The position numbers and the translations under genes are program-made. The notes under the pieces were generated by a model. That model did no database searches. It saw only the letters and a program-made list of their open reading frames with translations, and had not been told where the DNA came from. Positions 18,286-27,593 of a DNA stretch of 64,000 nt are shown in pieces (the stretch's first letter is position 1; each line of letters opens with the position of its first letter). Source of the DNA: Psychrobacter sp. I-STPA10 (GTDB lineage Bacteria; Pseudomonadota; Gammaproteobacteria; Pseudomonadales; Moraxellaceae); the NCBI RefSeq assembly GCF_021012795.1, contig NZ_VFYU01000001.1, positions 124,001 through 188,000 on the forward strand, in the 5' to 3' direction.

Positions 18286-18328
18286 TAGTTCCAAGATTCA
18301 CCTATTAGTACAATGATATGAGTAGTTT

Positions 18329-18868
18329 ATGAATACAGATAAGTTTGAATATAAATGTTTTATTGATTATCTTGAACAATTATGTAGTTCTAGAAAAACA
18401 GGCATAGTATATATGACTTGCGACCAGAATCATTCCGCAAGAATGGTTCTTGCAGCAGGTAAGATTATTGTTATTTCTTATGCAAATAAAAAGGGCAATG
18501 ATGCCATTGCAGCAATGTCAAAAATTCAACAAATCAGTTATCGTTTTGATAGTTCAAATGTTTCGGTTAATGTTGATGACTCTTTGCCTCCGACATCGGT
18601 GATTATTCGTAATATCGCTCCTATTGGCTATACAAAAGAGACAGACACGTTTGCTACAAATGTTGATAATGCAAGCACTATGTCCGTACCTTCAGATATA
18701 GCTAAGAGTAGGATAAATAATTTGTTATTAGATTTGGTTGGACCAATGGGTAATTTTCTTTATGCAGATTATGTAGAGAATGCCGTTTCAAAAGAAGAAA
18801 TTATTAATCATTTATCTAAGGAGCTGTCTACAGTAGAGATGGAAGCTGTTTATAATATATTAAATTAG
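18329..18868 (+). CDS. Cytoplasmic DUF4388/PATAN-like protein, likely partner of the dCache receptor
   Basis: A 179-residue soluble protein. The N-terminal part (about 10-75; LEQLCSSRKTGIVYM, LAAGKIIVISY) resembles DUF4388/PATAN-type signalling domains. The C-terminal part (about 130-178; LVGPMGNFLYADYVE..STVEMEAVYNIL) resembles a small helical domain seen in similar bacterial signalling proteins. These assignments are by eye and tentative. Its position directly after the output-less receptor suggests the two work together, with this protein carrying the signal onward. Confidence 0.75.
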   Translation: MNTDKFEYKCFIDYLEQLCSSRKTGIVYMTCDQNHSARMVLAAGKIIVISYANKKGNDAIAAMSKIQQISYRFDSSNVSVNVDDSLPPTSVIIRNIAPIGYTKETDTFATNVDNASTMSVPSDIAKSRINNLLLDLVGPMGNFLYADYVENAVSKEEIINHLSKELSTVEMEAVYNILN

Positions 18869-18974
18869 TTAGTGTTTTACATGTTGAGTCCCAGTGATAG
18901 AGACTCAATATCATCTAATATTTACCTACTGTCATTATTATGGTGTTGCCGCAACATAGCGATTTCTTTAGATT

Positions 18975-19550
18975 TTAAGTGCGCTCATAGGTCACAAAAC
19001 GATAGCTTAGCCCACTTTTATCATCAGTATATTGCTCAGATTCTTGAGTTTTATTAAATCCCTCTGGAATATTAGGATAAAAGGCATCACCATTTTCAAT
19101 ATCTGTATCTACTAAAGTTAGCTCCAAGCGGTCACTAAACAGCATGGCACTACTAAAGACTTTTTCACCGCCAATTACCCAAATTGTATCGAGCTTCATG
19201 CCATGTGCCAGATTGGCAGCTTGGGTAAGGGCATCATCTAAATTGTGTAGTACATGCACATTTTTGTTATCTTGCAACCCTTGCTGCTTGGCATAGTCTA
19301 GTTGGGTGGTGATAATAAAATTTACCCGTTTTGGTAGTGGCTTACTGTTCATGGATTCAAAGGTTTTGCGTCCCATAATGACAATGCCTTGCATAGCATC
19401 ATCGCTATATAACTCGGTGTGGGTGGTCGTCAAACGCTTAAAATGCTGCAAATCGGCTGATATGTGCCATGGCAACTGGTTATCTTTACCAATGCAGTGA
19501 TTATTGCTAATGGCAGCAATTTGTGCAACTTTGGTATGGGCATAGCTCAT
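18975..19550 (-). CDS. folA: Dihydrofolate reductase
   Basis: Reduces dihydrofolate to tetrahydrofolate with NADPH, recycling the product of ThyA encoded just upstream on the same strand. The 191-residue length is slightly longer than usual. Family blocks include IAAISNNHCIGKDNQLPW (substrate/cofactor site), IVMGRKTFES and IWVIGGEKVF. The ATG at 19550 is followed directly by a typical N-terminus. A 125-base gap separates it from thyA. Confidence 0.96.
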   Translation of the reverse strand: MSYAHTKVAQIAAISNNHCIGKDNQLPWHISADLQHFKRLTTTHTELYSDDAMQGIVIMGRKTFESMNSKPLPKRVNFIITTQLDYAKQQGLQDNKNVHVLHNLDDALTQAANLAHGMKLDTIWVIGGEKVFSSAMLFSDRLELTLVDTDIENGDAFYPNIPEGFNKTQESEQYTDDKSGLSYRFVTYERT

Positions 19551-19675
19551 AAGATATCCTATTGATAATGATTGGAAAATTTTATAGATAAGGGGGAGAT
19601 GGTTTTACTAACCACCACATATACTAGCCTGCAATTATCTAAATAGCCTACACAGACTAGATGCCAGATAGCAAA

Positions 19676-20590
19676 TTAGACAGCGACAGGTGCTTTGATG
19701 GCAGCATGTGATTGATAGCCTTCAATGCTAATGTCTGCAAACTTAAAAGCAAAAATATCGCTAATGGACGGATTTAGTTTTAACTTGGGTAAGGCGAATG
19801 GTTGGCGACTGCATTGCTCATTGACCTGCTCAATATGATTTTGGTAAATGTGGCAATCTCCGCCAGTCCAGATAAATTCACCTACGTCCAGTCCTGTCAC
19901 TTGAGCCACCATATGGGTAAGCAAAGCATAGCTAGCAATATTAAAAGGAACACCCAAAAACAAATCGGCTGAACGCTGATAGAGCTGGCAAGACAAACGT
20001 CCATCACTCACAAAAAACTGAAATAAGGTATGGCAAGGGGGGAGGGCTACTTGATTTGCCTCGGCAGGATTCCAACCTGTAACTATCAGACGCCGTGAGT
20101 TGGGATTGGTTTTGATTTGCTCAATCACTTGTGTGATTTGGTCAATACCATCTTGGCGATACTTGCCGTTTTCATCTTTGCTTGCACCATAATTACGCCA
20201 TTGGTGTCCATAGATAGGCCCTAAATCCCCTTCGCTACGACCAAAGCGAGCGGTTTGTTCTGCTGTCGCCCATTCATTCCAAATACGCACCCCATGTTGT
20301 TGCAAATAGTTGACATGGGTATCACCAGATAAAAACCACAGTAGCTCATAGACAATGGATTTAAAATGTACTTTTTTGGTGGTTAGTAACGGAAAGCCAT
20401 CTTGTAGGTTAAAACGCAACTGCGCACCAAAGTGACTGTAAGTACCTGTACCTGTTCGGTCGTCTTTGCGACTGCCTTGGGTTAATACCTGCTGTAGTAA
20501 GGTTAAATAGGCAGCTTCATTTGTGGGCTGATTCAAGTTCATTGGATTTATGCTATTGATACTATTGTTAGCATTGATACTTTGGCTCAT
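19676..20590 (-). CDS. thyA: Thymidylate synthase
   Basis: Converts dUMP to dTMP using methylene-tetrahydrofolate. It has 304 residues with the catalytic Cys186 in [10 protein letters not shown] and the [19 protein letters not shown] block. The N-terminus carries about 24 Asn/Ser-rich extra residues before the conserved start of the fold. The start is nevertheless supported, because the ATG overlaps the lgt stop (ATGA) and GGAGGT lies 8 bases upstream. Translational coupling with lgt is likely. Confidence 0.97.
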   Translation of the reverse strand: MSQSINANNSINSINPMNLNQPTNEAAYLTLLQQVLTQGSRKDDRTGTGTYSHFGAQLRFNLQDGFPLLTTKKVHFKSIVYELLWFLSGDTHVNYLQQHGVRIWNEWATAEQTARFGRSEGDLGPIYGHQWRNYGASKDENGKYRQDGIDQITQVIEQIKTNPNSRRLIVTGWNPAEANQVALPPCHTLFQFFVSDGRLSCQLYQRSADLFLGVPFNIASYALLTHMVAQVTGLDVGEFIWTGGDCHIYQNHIEQVNEQCSRQPFALPKLKLNPSISDIFAFKFADISIEGYQSHAAIKAPVAV

Positions 20591-21477
20591 ACGTTACCTC
20601 CTGCGTATTTGCCCCAGTCATAAATATTGCGACGATAGGCATAAATAAACATAAATATACCCAGTAGTATCATTGGTGCGGTTAAAATTTGTCCTTTGGT
20701 CATCCAGCCTAATAAAATAAAACCTTGGTCGGCATCTGGCTGGCGGAAAAATTCTATGGTAAAGCGGCTGATACCATAACCTAATAAAAATAGTGCGGTC
20801 ACTGCCATACGTGGGCGAGGTTTTGCTGAGTATAACCATAAAATGATAAATAACAGTAGACCTTCAGCAAAGGCTTCATAAAGCTGAGAGGGATGTCGAG
20901 GCAGTAAATAGTGTCCATTTACCTCAAGCATTAAGGCTTGTAAGGCTGGGTTACTTTGAATCAGGCTAAGATCAGTATTGGCTGCTTGTGGAAAATAGGT
21001 AAGCCAATTATAGCCGCCATCAGATACTCTGCCCCACAGCTCGCCATTAATATAGTTACCAATACGTCCAAATAATAATCCTGTTGGTACGCAAGGGACG
21101 ATAAAGTCGAGTACCGCAAAGATTGGTTTTTTGTATTTATGGGCAAAATAACACATGGCAAGCCCGACCCCAATAAAGCCACCATGAAAAGACATGCCAC
21201 CTTCCCATACCTTAAAAAGGTAAGCAGGGTTTTGCAAAAATTCGCCAAATTGGTAAAACAGTACATAGCCAATACGTCCCCCTAAAATGACACCAAGCGC
21301 GCCAAAGAAGACCAAATCGGATACCATTTCACTATTCCAGCCTGCACGCTGACTACTGCGATACCATGCCAACCCATAGGCAGTGGCAAAAGCAAGCAGG
21401 TACATCACCCCATACCAATGTACTTGGATAGGACCTAAAGAGAGTGCAACAGGGTCAAACTGTGGATGAATCATCAT
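20587..21477 (-). CDS. lgt: Prolipoprotein diacylglyceryl transferase
   Basis: First enzyme of lipoprotein maturation; it transfers diacylglyceryl to the lipobox cysteine at the inner membrane. It has 296 residues and seven predicted membrane helices. Signature blocks are [10 protein letters not shown] and [15 protein letters not shown]. It begins with two Met codons; the ATG at 21477 is used. It overlaps thyA by four bases, forming an lgt-thyA operon with folA just beyond. Confidence 0.97.
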   Translation of the reverse strand: MMIHPQFDPVALSLGPIQVHWYGVMYLLAFATAYGLAWYRSSQRAGWNSEMVSDLVFFGALGVILGGRIGYVLFYQFGEFLQNPAYLFKVWEGGMSFHGGFIGVGLAMCYFAHKYKKPIFAVLDFIVPCVPTGLLFGRIGNYINGELWGRVSDGGYNWLTYFPQAANTDLSLIQSNPALQALMLEVNGHYLLPRHPSQLYEAFAEGLLLFIILWLYSAKPRPRMAVTALFLLGYGISRFTIEFFRQPDADQGFILLGWMTKGQILTAPMILLGIFMFIYAYRRNIYDWGKYAGGNV

Positions 21478-21850
21478 GTAGGTACTACCATTTATTTAAA
21501 GGTGAATCGTAAGAAATAAGTGCGAATCTATGCTCGCCATAATAGCAAAAACCATAAAAAAATAACACAGTGTCACTTTATTGCTATGCTTAGTTTCGCT
21601 CAGTTTCCTAATGACCAGTCTGTGATTATCTATAAAATTGGGGCAATTGTCTTTATAAACGATTGATATAATATACGCCATTAAAACATCAGAGTTGTTC
21701 AAAGTTGTAGAGTGCGTTTTATGCACAGTTCAATAAAAGGTAAAGGTGCATGAAATGCACCCTATAAACTAACATTGTGTTTTTGCGTAAGTTTTAATAA
21801 TAATGAAATGAATTGTTGTTAGGTGCATACGGTTTTATAAGGAAGTTTAT
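21478..21850. other. Divergent intergenic region lgt / NRDE gene
   Basis: A 373-base region that should hold the promoters of both genes. It contains one copy of repeat family 3 (21705-21768). Nothing else is clear. Confidence 0.6.
21705..21768. repeat. Hairpin repeat, family 3, copy 1
   Basis: TTGTAGAGTGCGTTTTATGCACAG...AAAGGTGCATGAAATGCACCCTATAA. The outer arms (GTAGAGTGC / GCACCCTA) and inner GTGCAT/ATGCAC blocks can pair. It is closely similar to 28449-28505. Confidence 0.75.
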
Positions 21851-22678
21851 ATGTGTATTGTTGCGCTAGCTTGGCAGTTATTTGCAGACATGCCAGTGGT
21901 GTTGTTATCCAATCGTGATGAATTTTTAGACCGACCAACCCAGCCTGCACATCAATGGCAAGATGCGTCTATCTTTGCTGGGCGTGATAAAAAAAGTGGC
22001 GGTACATGGCTTGGCTATCAACAGAGCAACCTTGGTGGACAAAATCAGCAGGGTGAGCAAAACGGACGTTGGGCAGCGGTACTAAACTTTCGTGATGGGG
22101 TGCAAGCAACTCCTGAGCAGATATCCCGTGGTGAGTTAGTCAAGCAGTTTTTAATCTCAACACTCTCACCACTGGCATTTGCGCGCCAGATTGACTTACA
22201 GCAATATGCAGGTTTTAACCTTATCATAGGTGATACACAGCAAGCCGTGGTGGTCAATAATCGTGGCTATCCGCCCACACCACTGCATACAGGGCTACAT
22301 ATTATCTCTAATGGACAGCCTGATAGTGGCTGGTATAAATGTGAGCATCTGCGTGGTCGGGTGCGCCAAGAGTTATTGCCATTAATTGCAGAAAACTCAG
22401 ATATTGACTACTGGCAGTCGATTGCTTTTGAAATACTATCAGATACCAGAGCTGCCCCCAGTGACCAACTGCCGACTACCACAAATATGCCAACCCAGCT
22501 TGAGCAAGCCTTATCTGCCATTTGTATTGATGACGCCACATTACCCAACTATGGTACACGTACCCAAAGTATTTTGACCATAGCAAATAAATGTAGCAAT
22601 GATATTTTACCGTCTACTGATGAAGTAAATCATCAGGCAAGTTTGTCTAGCCGTGAATATCAGCCAATTAATCATTAA
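21851..22678 (+). CDS. NRDE (TANGO2-like) family protein
   Basis: A 275-residue protein beginning MCIV with the family-defining NRDE block (SNRDEFLDRP, residues 18-27) and GGTWLGY. The N-terminal Cys2 suggests an Ntn-hydrolase-like fold. The TANGO2 relatives are linked to heme and lipid metabolism, but the bacterial role is not settled. The start is firm (GGAAG upstream, and Cys right after Met is typical). The C-terminal 30 residues are Ser/Gln-rich. Confidence 0.9.
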   Translation: MCIVALAWQLFADMPVVLLSNRDEFLDRPTQPAHQWQDASIFAGRDKKSGGTWLGYQQSNLGGQNQQGEQNGRWAAVLNFRDGVQATPEQISRGELVKQFLISTLSPLAFARQIDLQQYAGFNLIIGDTQQAVVVNNRGYPPTPLHTGLHIISNGQPDSGWYKCEHLRGRVRQELLPLIAENSDIDYWQSIAFEILSDTRAAPSDQLPTTTNMPTQLEQALSAICIDDATLPNYGTRTQSILTIANKCSNDILPSTDEVNHQASLSSREYQPINH

Positions 22679-22704
22679 CCATCAATATAGCTAAATAGTT
22701 TGTT

Positions 22705-23229
22705 TTAAGTCACCGCAAGTAAATGATTATTTTGCTTGGGTAATATCAACTCTTGGCTGAGTGGTACTTCACGTGCAAGCTCTTGTAGTGCACGTCGATA
22801 TACGCCACGTTTAAAGTAAACCACCTGACCAAGCGGATACCAGTAGCTGACCCACTCCCAGTGGTCAAATTCTGGTTTCGCCGTATCAAAACGGATATGC
22901 TGGGTATTTGGCTCATCTAGCTGTAGCAAAAACCATTTTTGTTTTTGCCCAATACATAAGGGGAACTGTCCACGGCGCACATAGCGTTTGGGCAGACGAT
23001 ATCTAAGCCAGTCTTGGGTGACAGCCAGTAGTTGGACATGGTGAGGGTATAATCCGACTTCCTCCCACAGCTCGCGATACATGGCGTCCAGCGGTGTCTC
23101 GCCTTTATCAATGCCCCCTTGGGGAAATTGCCACGCATCGTGTCCAACACGTTTTGCCCACAGTACTTGTCCTTTTGTATTCGCCAAGATGATACCAACG
23201 TTGGCTCGAAAGCCATCTGTATCAATCAT
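22705..23229 (-). CDS. rppH: RNA pyrophosphohydrolase (Nudix)
   Basis: RppH removes pyrophosphate from the 5' end of mRNAs, triggering RNase E-dependent decay. It has 174 residues and the N-terminus [15 protein letters not shown] typical of RppH. The Nudix box spans residues 38-60 (Gly38, Glu44, Arg52-Glu53, Glu56-Glu57, Gly59). It is convergent with the NRDE gene. Confidence 0.96.
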   Translation of the reverse strand: MIDTDGFRANVGIILANTKGQVLWAKRVGHDAWQFPQGGIDKGETPLDAMYRELWEEVGLYPHHVQLLAVTQDWLRYRLPKRYVRRGQFPLCIGQKQKWFLLQLDEPNTQHIRFDTAKPEFDHWEWVSYWYPLGQVVYFKRGVYRRALQELAREVPLSQELILPKQNNHLLAVT

Positions 23230-23752
23230 GACAATAACCTTAAAATGTTTATAGGGCTTAGCTTATGAAATCAAGAAACATAGGTTGCATTAATGGTCAC
23301 ACAAATTTTATTTTTTAATTATCTACAGCGACTTAATAAGCTCAATAACATTATAAAAACAATATAAATTTAACAATAAATATAGATTTAATCACAACTA
23401 TGTTAATAACTATGTTTTTGATAATAAAGCTAAGTTTCATTACCTCTATTAAACCAATAAATATGACAAAAGTGTAATCCTATTTTGATATAAATTGTTT
23501 CACAACGTATTGCATCATAAAAAAATAACAAAAAAGCAGTCAGTTGAGATAGCAAAACTGGAGTGAAATAGTTTTTTATACTGGTTTTGTCAGGCTGTAT
23601 GCCATAAACCAGACATAACAAAATAGACGCCATGCCAATAGAGGGTATGGTAAACTTAGCAGTCTATTTGTAGTTTCATGTCTGCTCGAAATAAACTTTT
23701 AAGCCTATAAAAATATTATTAAATCTATTTTGAAGACAGTTAAGGATAAATT
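23230..23752. other. AT-rich gap between rppH and the OsmC gene
   Basis: A 523-base divergent region that presumably carries both promoters. A 67-codon open frame on the minus strand (23430-23633) has no ribosome site or recognisable sequence and is not called. No other structure was seen. Confidence 0.55.
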
Positions 23753-24178
23753 ATGTCAGCAAACTCTTCTATGCAAGCCACTGTCGAATGGCAGGATAAT
23801 GTTAATTTTATTGGTACTTCTCCATCAGGACACGAAATCATACTTGATGCCGAAAAGCAAAAAGGGGCAAGTCCTATGGAATTGGTGCTACTAGGACTGG
23901 GCGGTTGTGCCAGTTATGATGTGGTGACGATTTTGCAAAAAGCACGTCAAGATGTACAGGGGGTGCGCTGTGAGTTAAGTGCAAAACGAGCAGATACTGT
24001 GCCTGCGGTATATACCGATATTCATTTGCATTTTGTGGTGACAGGTAATGCGGTAAAAGAAAAACAAGTGGCTAAGGCAGTCGAGTTGTCAGCAGAAAAA
24101 TATTGTTCTGCCAGTCGTATGCTCGAGCAAGGAGGGGTAAATATTACTCATGATTTTGCAGTGGTGGCAGCCGAATAA
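23753..24178 (+). CDS. OsmC family protein
   Basis: A 141-residue OsmC/YhfA-like protein. The two conserved redox cysteines are visible: Cys52 (LGLGGCASYD) and Cys118 (EKYCSASRML). Family members are thiol-dependent hydroperoxide reductases active on organic peroxides; the YhfA-like branch is less characterised. It sits 79 bases before a MAPEG gene on the same strand, which may be cotranscribed. AGGAT lies upstream of the ATG. Confidence 0.93.
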   Translation: MSANSSMQATVEWQDNVNFIGTSPSGHEIILDAEKQKGASPMELVLLGLGGCASYDVVTILQKARQDVQGVRCELSAKRADTVPAVYTDIHLHFVVTGNAVKEKQVAKAVELSAEKYCSASRMLEQGGVNITHDFAVVAAE

Positions 24179-24257
24179 CCTTAGCTGAATATAGCTTAGA
24201 CTAACGTATGGGCATATATTTGAATCTCACAAAAAATATAAGCAAGGAAGACAAATA

Positions 24258-24683
24258 ATGAACGCTCTTTTTGCATTGGTTTCTGATACAGCAGCATCTG
24301 CTATTTGGGCAATGATTGTTGCTAGCCTGATGCCGTTGCTACTTGCATGGATAACAAAAGTGTTGGGTGGGTTTCAGTTGGCAGATAACGCACATCCGCG
24401 TGATTTTTTGCAGCGTACTACAGGTATGGCTGCTAGAGCCAATGCAGCCCAGCAAAATAGTTATGAAACGTTAGCGGTATTTTTGGCTGCGGTAGTTGTG
24501 GCGATGTTATTTTTTGTACCACAGCCAATTGTTAATGCACTGGCTTGGTTATATGTAGTCATACGAGGGTTATATGCAGGTGCATATATATTTAACTTAG
24601 CAACGTTACGCTCGATACTCTGGGTATTATCTATGGCATGCTGTGTGATGCTATTTTACTTAGCCATACGTATTGTTGGTTAG
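24258..24683 (+). CDS. MAPEG family membrane protein
   Basis: A 141-residue integral membrane protein with four hydrophobic helices (about 10-34, 71-90, 94-115, 119-139) and the MAPEG-type loop RTTGMAARANAAQQNSYE with its conserved Arg, Asn and Glu. Eukaryotic MAPEG members are glutathione- or eicosanoid-linked; the bacterial substrates are mostly unknown. AAGGAAG precedes the ATG. Its position after the OsmC gene is compatible with a stress-related role. Confidence 0.9.
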   Translation: MNALFALVSDTAASAIWAMIVASLMPLLLAWITKVLGGFQLADNAHPRDFLQRTTGMAARANAAQQNSYETLAVFLAAVVVAMLFFVPQPIVNALAWLYVVIRGLYAGAYIFNLATLRSILWVLSMACCVMLFYLAIRIVG

Positions 24684-24783
24684 AGAGAAGTATAGGTATT
24701 TTATTCGGCTTTATTTATCATTTATAGTATAGGAAAATTTATAGAAAAGTTAACCTATATTTTTAGCTGACGTACAGCTACAA

Positions 24784-25791
24784 TCAGTCTGGTTGTAGCT
24801 GTTTTATTATCTGCTGTTTGTCTTTCTGTTTTTTGATGACTTGAAACAAATCATTGGCTTCAACATAGCCTTTACTCAGCATACCCAACCATTGCTTATA
24901 GCGTCCTATCAATACTTTATCGTTTTTGGCATCCCCTTGCAGGAAGGTTATTTGATGTGGAATGAGTTGTTGCCACGATAACTGTGTTTGTGGATGATTA
25001 ATATTTGCAATGAGGTCAGGGCGAGTGACAGCGCCTCGTCCGAGCATTAAATGTGGTGTATTTGCTTGATTCATACACAGTATGGCGTGTTCTCGATTCC
25101 AGATTTCGCCATTGGCAATCACAGGAATGGGCAAATCCGTAAAGCCTACAATTTTTTCCCAGTAGGCTGGGGGTTTATAGCCTTGGGTTTTGGTGCGGGC
25201 ATGAATGGTGAGCCAATCTGCACCACTATCAGCAATGGCTTGGCGAATATCAGCCATGTTGTCAGTGTCTGTATAACCAAGACGGATTTTTGCTGAGACA
25301 GGAATAGGTGTTGGTACCGCCAAGCGAGTGGCACTGATAATGTCTCGCATAAGGGTAGGTTCATCTAATAATACTGAGCCACCTCGGTGATTATTAACGG
25401 TTTTGGCAGGACAACCAAAATTAATATCAATCGCTACCGCGCCTAATTCACATGCCATCAGGGCATTTTCTGCCATCAAAACAGGATCGCTACCAAGAAG
25501 TTGCACATGAATGGGTGTGCCTGCTGCTGTTTTGCTATTGGTGTGTAACTCTGGCACATATTTATAAAATACATGTGCTGGCAAGACATGCTGAGTGACA
25601 CGGATAAACTCACTAACACACCAGTCATAAGGTTGTCCTAAGTCTGTGGCAATTTGGGTTAAAATCTGGCGCATTAATGGGTCAGTCAAACCTTCCATCG
25701 GAGCAAGTAAGCGTACTGGATGGGAAAATAATTGCTGAGAAAAGTGTGTGACAGATGACATGGCAAAGTGGTTATTGAAAATATGAGGCAT
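24784..25791 (-). CDS. dusC: tRNA-dihydrouridine(16) synthase, DusC type
   Basis: FMN/NADPH-dependent reductase of tRNA uridines. It has 335 residues with an N-terminal TIM barrel containing APMEGLTDP, DINFGCPAKTVN with the catalytic Cys, and HRGGSVLL. The APMEG and NHRGGS sequences fit DusC better than DusA or DusB. Start: the ATG at 25791 gives a 10-residue extension before MSSVTHF (ATG at 25761), and either may be used. It lies downstream of the desaturase on the same strand. Confidence 0.93.
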   Translation of the reverse strand: MPHIFNNHFAMSSVTHFSQQLFSHPVRLLAPMEGLTDPLMRQILTQIATDLGQPYDWCVSEFIRVTQHVLPAHVFYKYVPELHTNSKTAAGTPIHVQLLGSDPVLMAENALMACELGAVAIDINFGCPAKTVNNHRGGSVLLDEPTLMRDIISATRLAVPTPIPVSAKIRLGYTDTDNMADIRQAIADSGADWLTIHARTKTQGYKPPAYWEKIVGFTDLPIPVIANGEIWNREHAILCMNQANTPHLMLGRGAVTRPDLIANINHPQTQLSWQQLIPHQITFLQGDAKNDKVLIGRYKQWLGMLSKGYVEANDLFQVIKKQKDKQQIIKQLQPD

Positions 25792-25844
25792 ATAATAGCC
25801 TAATCACCCATTATCGTGGTAAGGTTTTGGCAGATTGCTAATAT

Positions 25845-26903
25845 TTAGGCATTTAAGTTAGTGGGTTTGGGTTTATTGATATACTTGCAAGGTCGCAATG
25901 TCTTCATAACTCGTTTATCAGAAGAGGACGGATGCAATAACTGTCGTTCAGGGCGATGGGGCAGGTGTTGGGGTAATTTAATATTCCAGACTAACCCCAG
26001 ATTATGCAACGCATTGAGTACCCAAAATCCTAAGTCTGTTTGACCTTGGTACAATCCTAAAAGGGCAGAGTTAGGATAGGCGTGATGGTTGTTATGCCAT
26101 GATTCACCCATTGAGATGAGTCCAGCAAATTTAATATTATAGCCTTGTGTCGCCGCATTATGAATGTGCCAATCTCTATCTCCTGTGTTATGGGCAAAGT
26201 AGCCGACCAACCAATGACCTGTCACCGAGACAAATATACGTGCTGATATGCCCCAAATTACCCACGATATTCCACCAAAATAAAACAGCAATAATGCCCA
26301 AGGCAGCTGTTGCCACATCCATGTGCGCTGCATAAACTGATATATTTTGTCATTGCGTACACGAGTTTCTGGCGCAAAAATGGGCGGATTGGTTAAAAGT
26401 AAATCATAGTTTAATTGTTGCCAACCGTCACTTAGAAAGCTGTTGCCATGCCTTAAATAAGGGTGGCAATTGGGTTGACGTTGCGCCCAATCTCGCAAAT
26501 CATGCTGTTGCATCATACCCAGTGGTCCAGCCATTCCTACCAATACACCAAGATGCACAAACATATATTCTAGCCACAACGGGCAATCATAACTGTTATG
26601 AATCAGTCGTCGATGCATACCCAACGAATGCCCCAAGCACAACGTAGTGGCTGTAAAAATAATAAAGACTGCCAGTGCCGACCAAGAAAAGGCTAAATCA
26701 CCGCGTATGGTGGCAATGATGGCAAATAGGCTAATCAACGTATGACATAAATACCAAAGTGATTTTTTAGGCGACCAGCCAACCCGACCTGTATTGGCAT
26801 CGGTTGTTGCTGTGGTTTGCATTCTGGGTGTTTCTGCTTCATTTGATTTGGCAGAGTTGATATAGGTGGTCGATGTTGTCGGGGTTATTGGCAGATTTGG
26901 CAT
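25845..26903 (-). CDS. Membrane fatty-acid (acyl-CoA type) desaturase
   Basis: A 352-residue diiron membrane desaturase that introduces double bonds into fatty acyl chains, relevant to membrane fluidity. Histidine clusters are HSLGMH (His92, His97), HNTGDRDWHIH (His238, His246, His248) and WHNNHH (His270, His273, His274). In place of the usual second box HxxHH it has QHDLRDWAQR (His134), a variant also known in proteobacterial relatives. Hydrophobic segments lie at about 52-90 and 200-225. The first 40 residues are Thr/Ser-rich and poorly constrained, so the start is uncertain. A 108-bp repeat begins 32 bases upstream of the ATG. Confidence 0.9.
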   Translation of the reverse strand: MPNLPITPTTSTTYINSAKSNEAETPRMQTTATTDANTGRVGWSPKKSLWYLCHTLISLFAIIATIRGDLAFSWSALAVFIIFTATTLCLGHSLGMHRRLIHNSYDCPLWLEYMFVHLGVLVGMAGPLGMMQQHDLRDWAQRQPNCHPYLRHGNSFLSDGWQQLNYDLLLTNPPIFAPETRVRNDKIYQFMQRTWMWQQLPWALLLFYFGGISWVIWGISARIFVSVTGHWLVGYFAHNTGDRDWHIHNAATQGYNIKFAGLISMGESWHNNHHAYPNSALLGLYQGQTDLGFWVLNALHNLGLVWNIKLPQHLPHRPERQLLHPSSSDKRVMKTLRPCKYINKPKPTNLNA

Positions 26904-26934
26904 GACACTATTTCCATAGTTAGCAACTTGTGGA

Positions 26935-27042
26935 TATAGTCTGCCTACTATAAATCCACCACAGTGTTAACCTCGCTAGATGTACTATAGGTACTATCTG
27001 CACTCGGTTACCTTGTGGTGAAATTATATTAGATTGACTATA
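26935..27042. repeat. 108-bp dispersed repeat, family 1, copy 2 (MITE-like)
   Basis: Nearly identical to 8097-8204 over the whole length, in the same orientation, with the same imperfect terminal inverted repeats. As with copy 1, it lies directly upstream of a minus-strand gene, here the desaturase. Confidence 0.87.
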
Positions 27043-27068
27043 TGAATTTTTTAAGCTCATCATTTTAA

Positions 27069-27099
27069 TAGTTAATTATATATTTAACTAATTAGTTAA
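27069..27099. promoter_or_regulatory. Candidate operator of the ArsR-type regulator
   Basis: Three copies of one heptamer: TAGTTAA (27069-27075), TTAACTA (27084-27090, reversed) and TAGTTAA (27093-27099). The last two form the perfect 16-bp palindrome TTAACTAATTAGTTAA. Position about 115 bases before the regulator's ATG suits autoregulation. Binding is inferred, not shown. Confidence 0.55.
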
Positions 27100-27211
27100 T
27101 AGATTAAATACTATTTTATAAAATAGCAATGGTTAATTTGCTATAGTGGTCATATTCTTAGTGATGTGATTAGTAACCACTTATTGATTTAACCAAAATG
27201 ATGGAATAAAT

Positions 27212-27559
27212 ATGGCTGAGCAGGAAGAAACGGCAAAGGTCTTTGAAGCATTGTCTTCGACACCACGTCGAAAAATCTTAAATTATTTATCAAGTACCGC
27301 ATTGACCGCAGGTGAAATTGCGGCACGCTTTGAAATGAGTAAGCCTGCGCTTTCTAAACATTTGAAAATACTAGAAAATGCAGGGTTGGTGCAAAGTGAG
27401 AGAAAGGGACAGTATGTGCATTATTCTATTGTTGAAGATAATTTAATCGCCACGTTGACCAATTTTACCGCTAATTTTTGTCCAGTAGGCAGTCCGCTGA
27501 AAAAAGAGAGTAAACGTCTGGCGGAACAGAAAAATAAAGCAATCAGTGATGATGAATAG
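27212..27559 (+). CDS. ArsR/SmtB-family transcriptional regulator
   Basis: A 115-residue winged-helix DNA-binding protein. The helix-turn-helix is at about 28-60 (TAGEIAARFEMSKPALSKHLKILENAG) and the wing at about 62-75 (SERKGQYVHYS). The metal-binding ELCVCDL motif of SmtB/ArsR is absent and only one Cys is present (in NFCPVG), so it is probably not a metal sensor; it resembles the SdpR-like subgroup. It is divergent from the desaturase and followed after 34 bases by an unknown gene, which it may regulate along with itself. Confidence 0.9.
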   Translation: MAEQEETAKVFEALSSTPRRKILNYLSSTALTAGEIAARFEMSKPALSKHLKILENAGLVQSERKGQYVHYSIVEDNLIATLTNFTANFCPVGSPLKKESKRLAEQKNKAISDDE

Positions 27560-27593
27560 ATTCGTAAATCACTATCATTAGAGTATGAAATGA

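Larger units (their letters stand above)
26904..27211. other. Divergent regulatory region desaturase / arsR-type gene
   Basis: 308 bases containing repeat family 1 copy 2 (26935-27042) and an operator-like palindrome cluster (27069-27099). It should carry both promoters. Confidence 0.7.

Noticed and set aside
23430..23633. 67-codon open frame on the minus strand, partly hydrophobic
   Set aside because: No ribosome site, no recognisable family, and located in an AT-rich promoter gap; probably chance.
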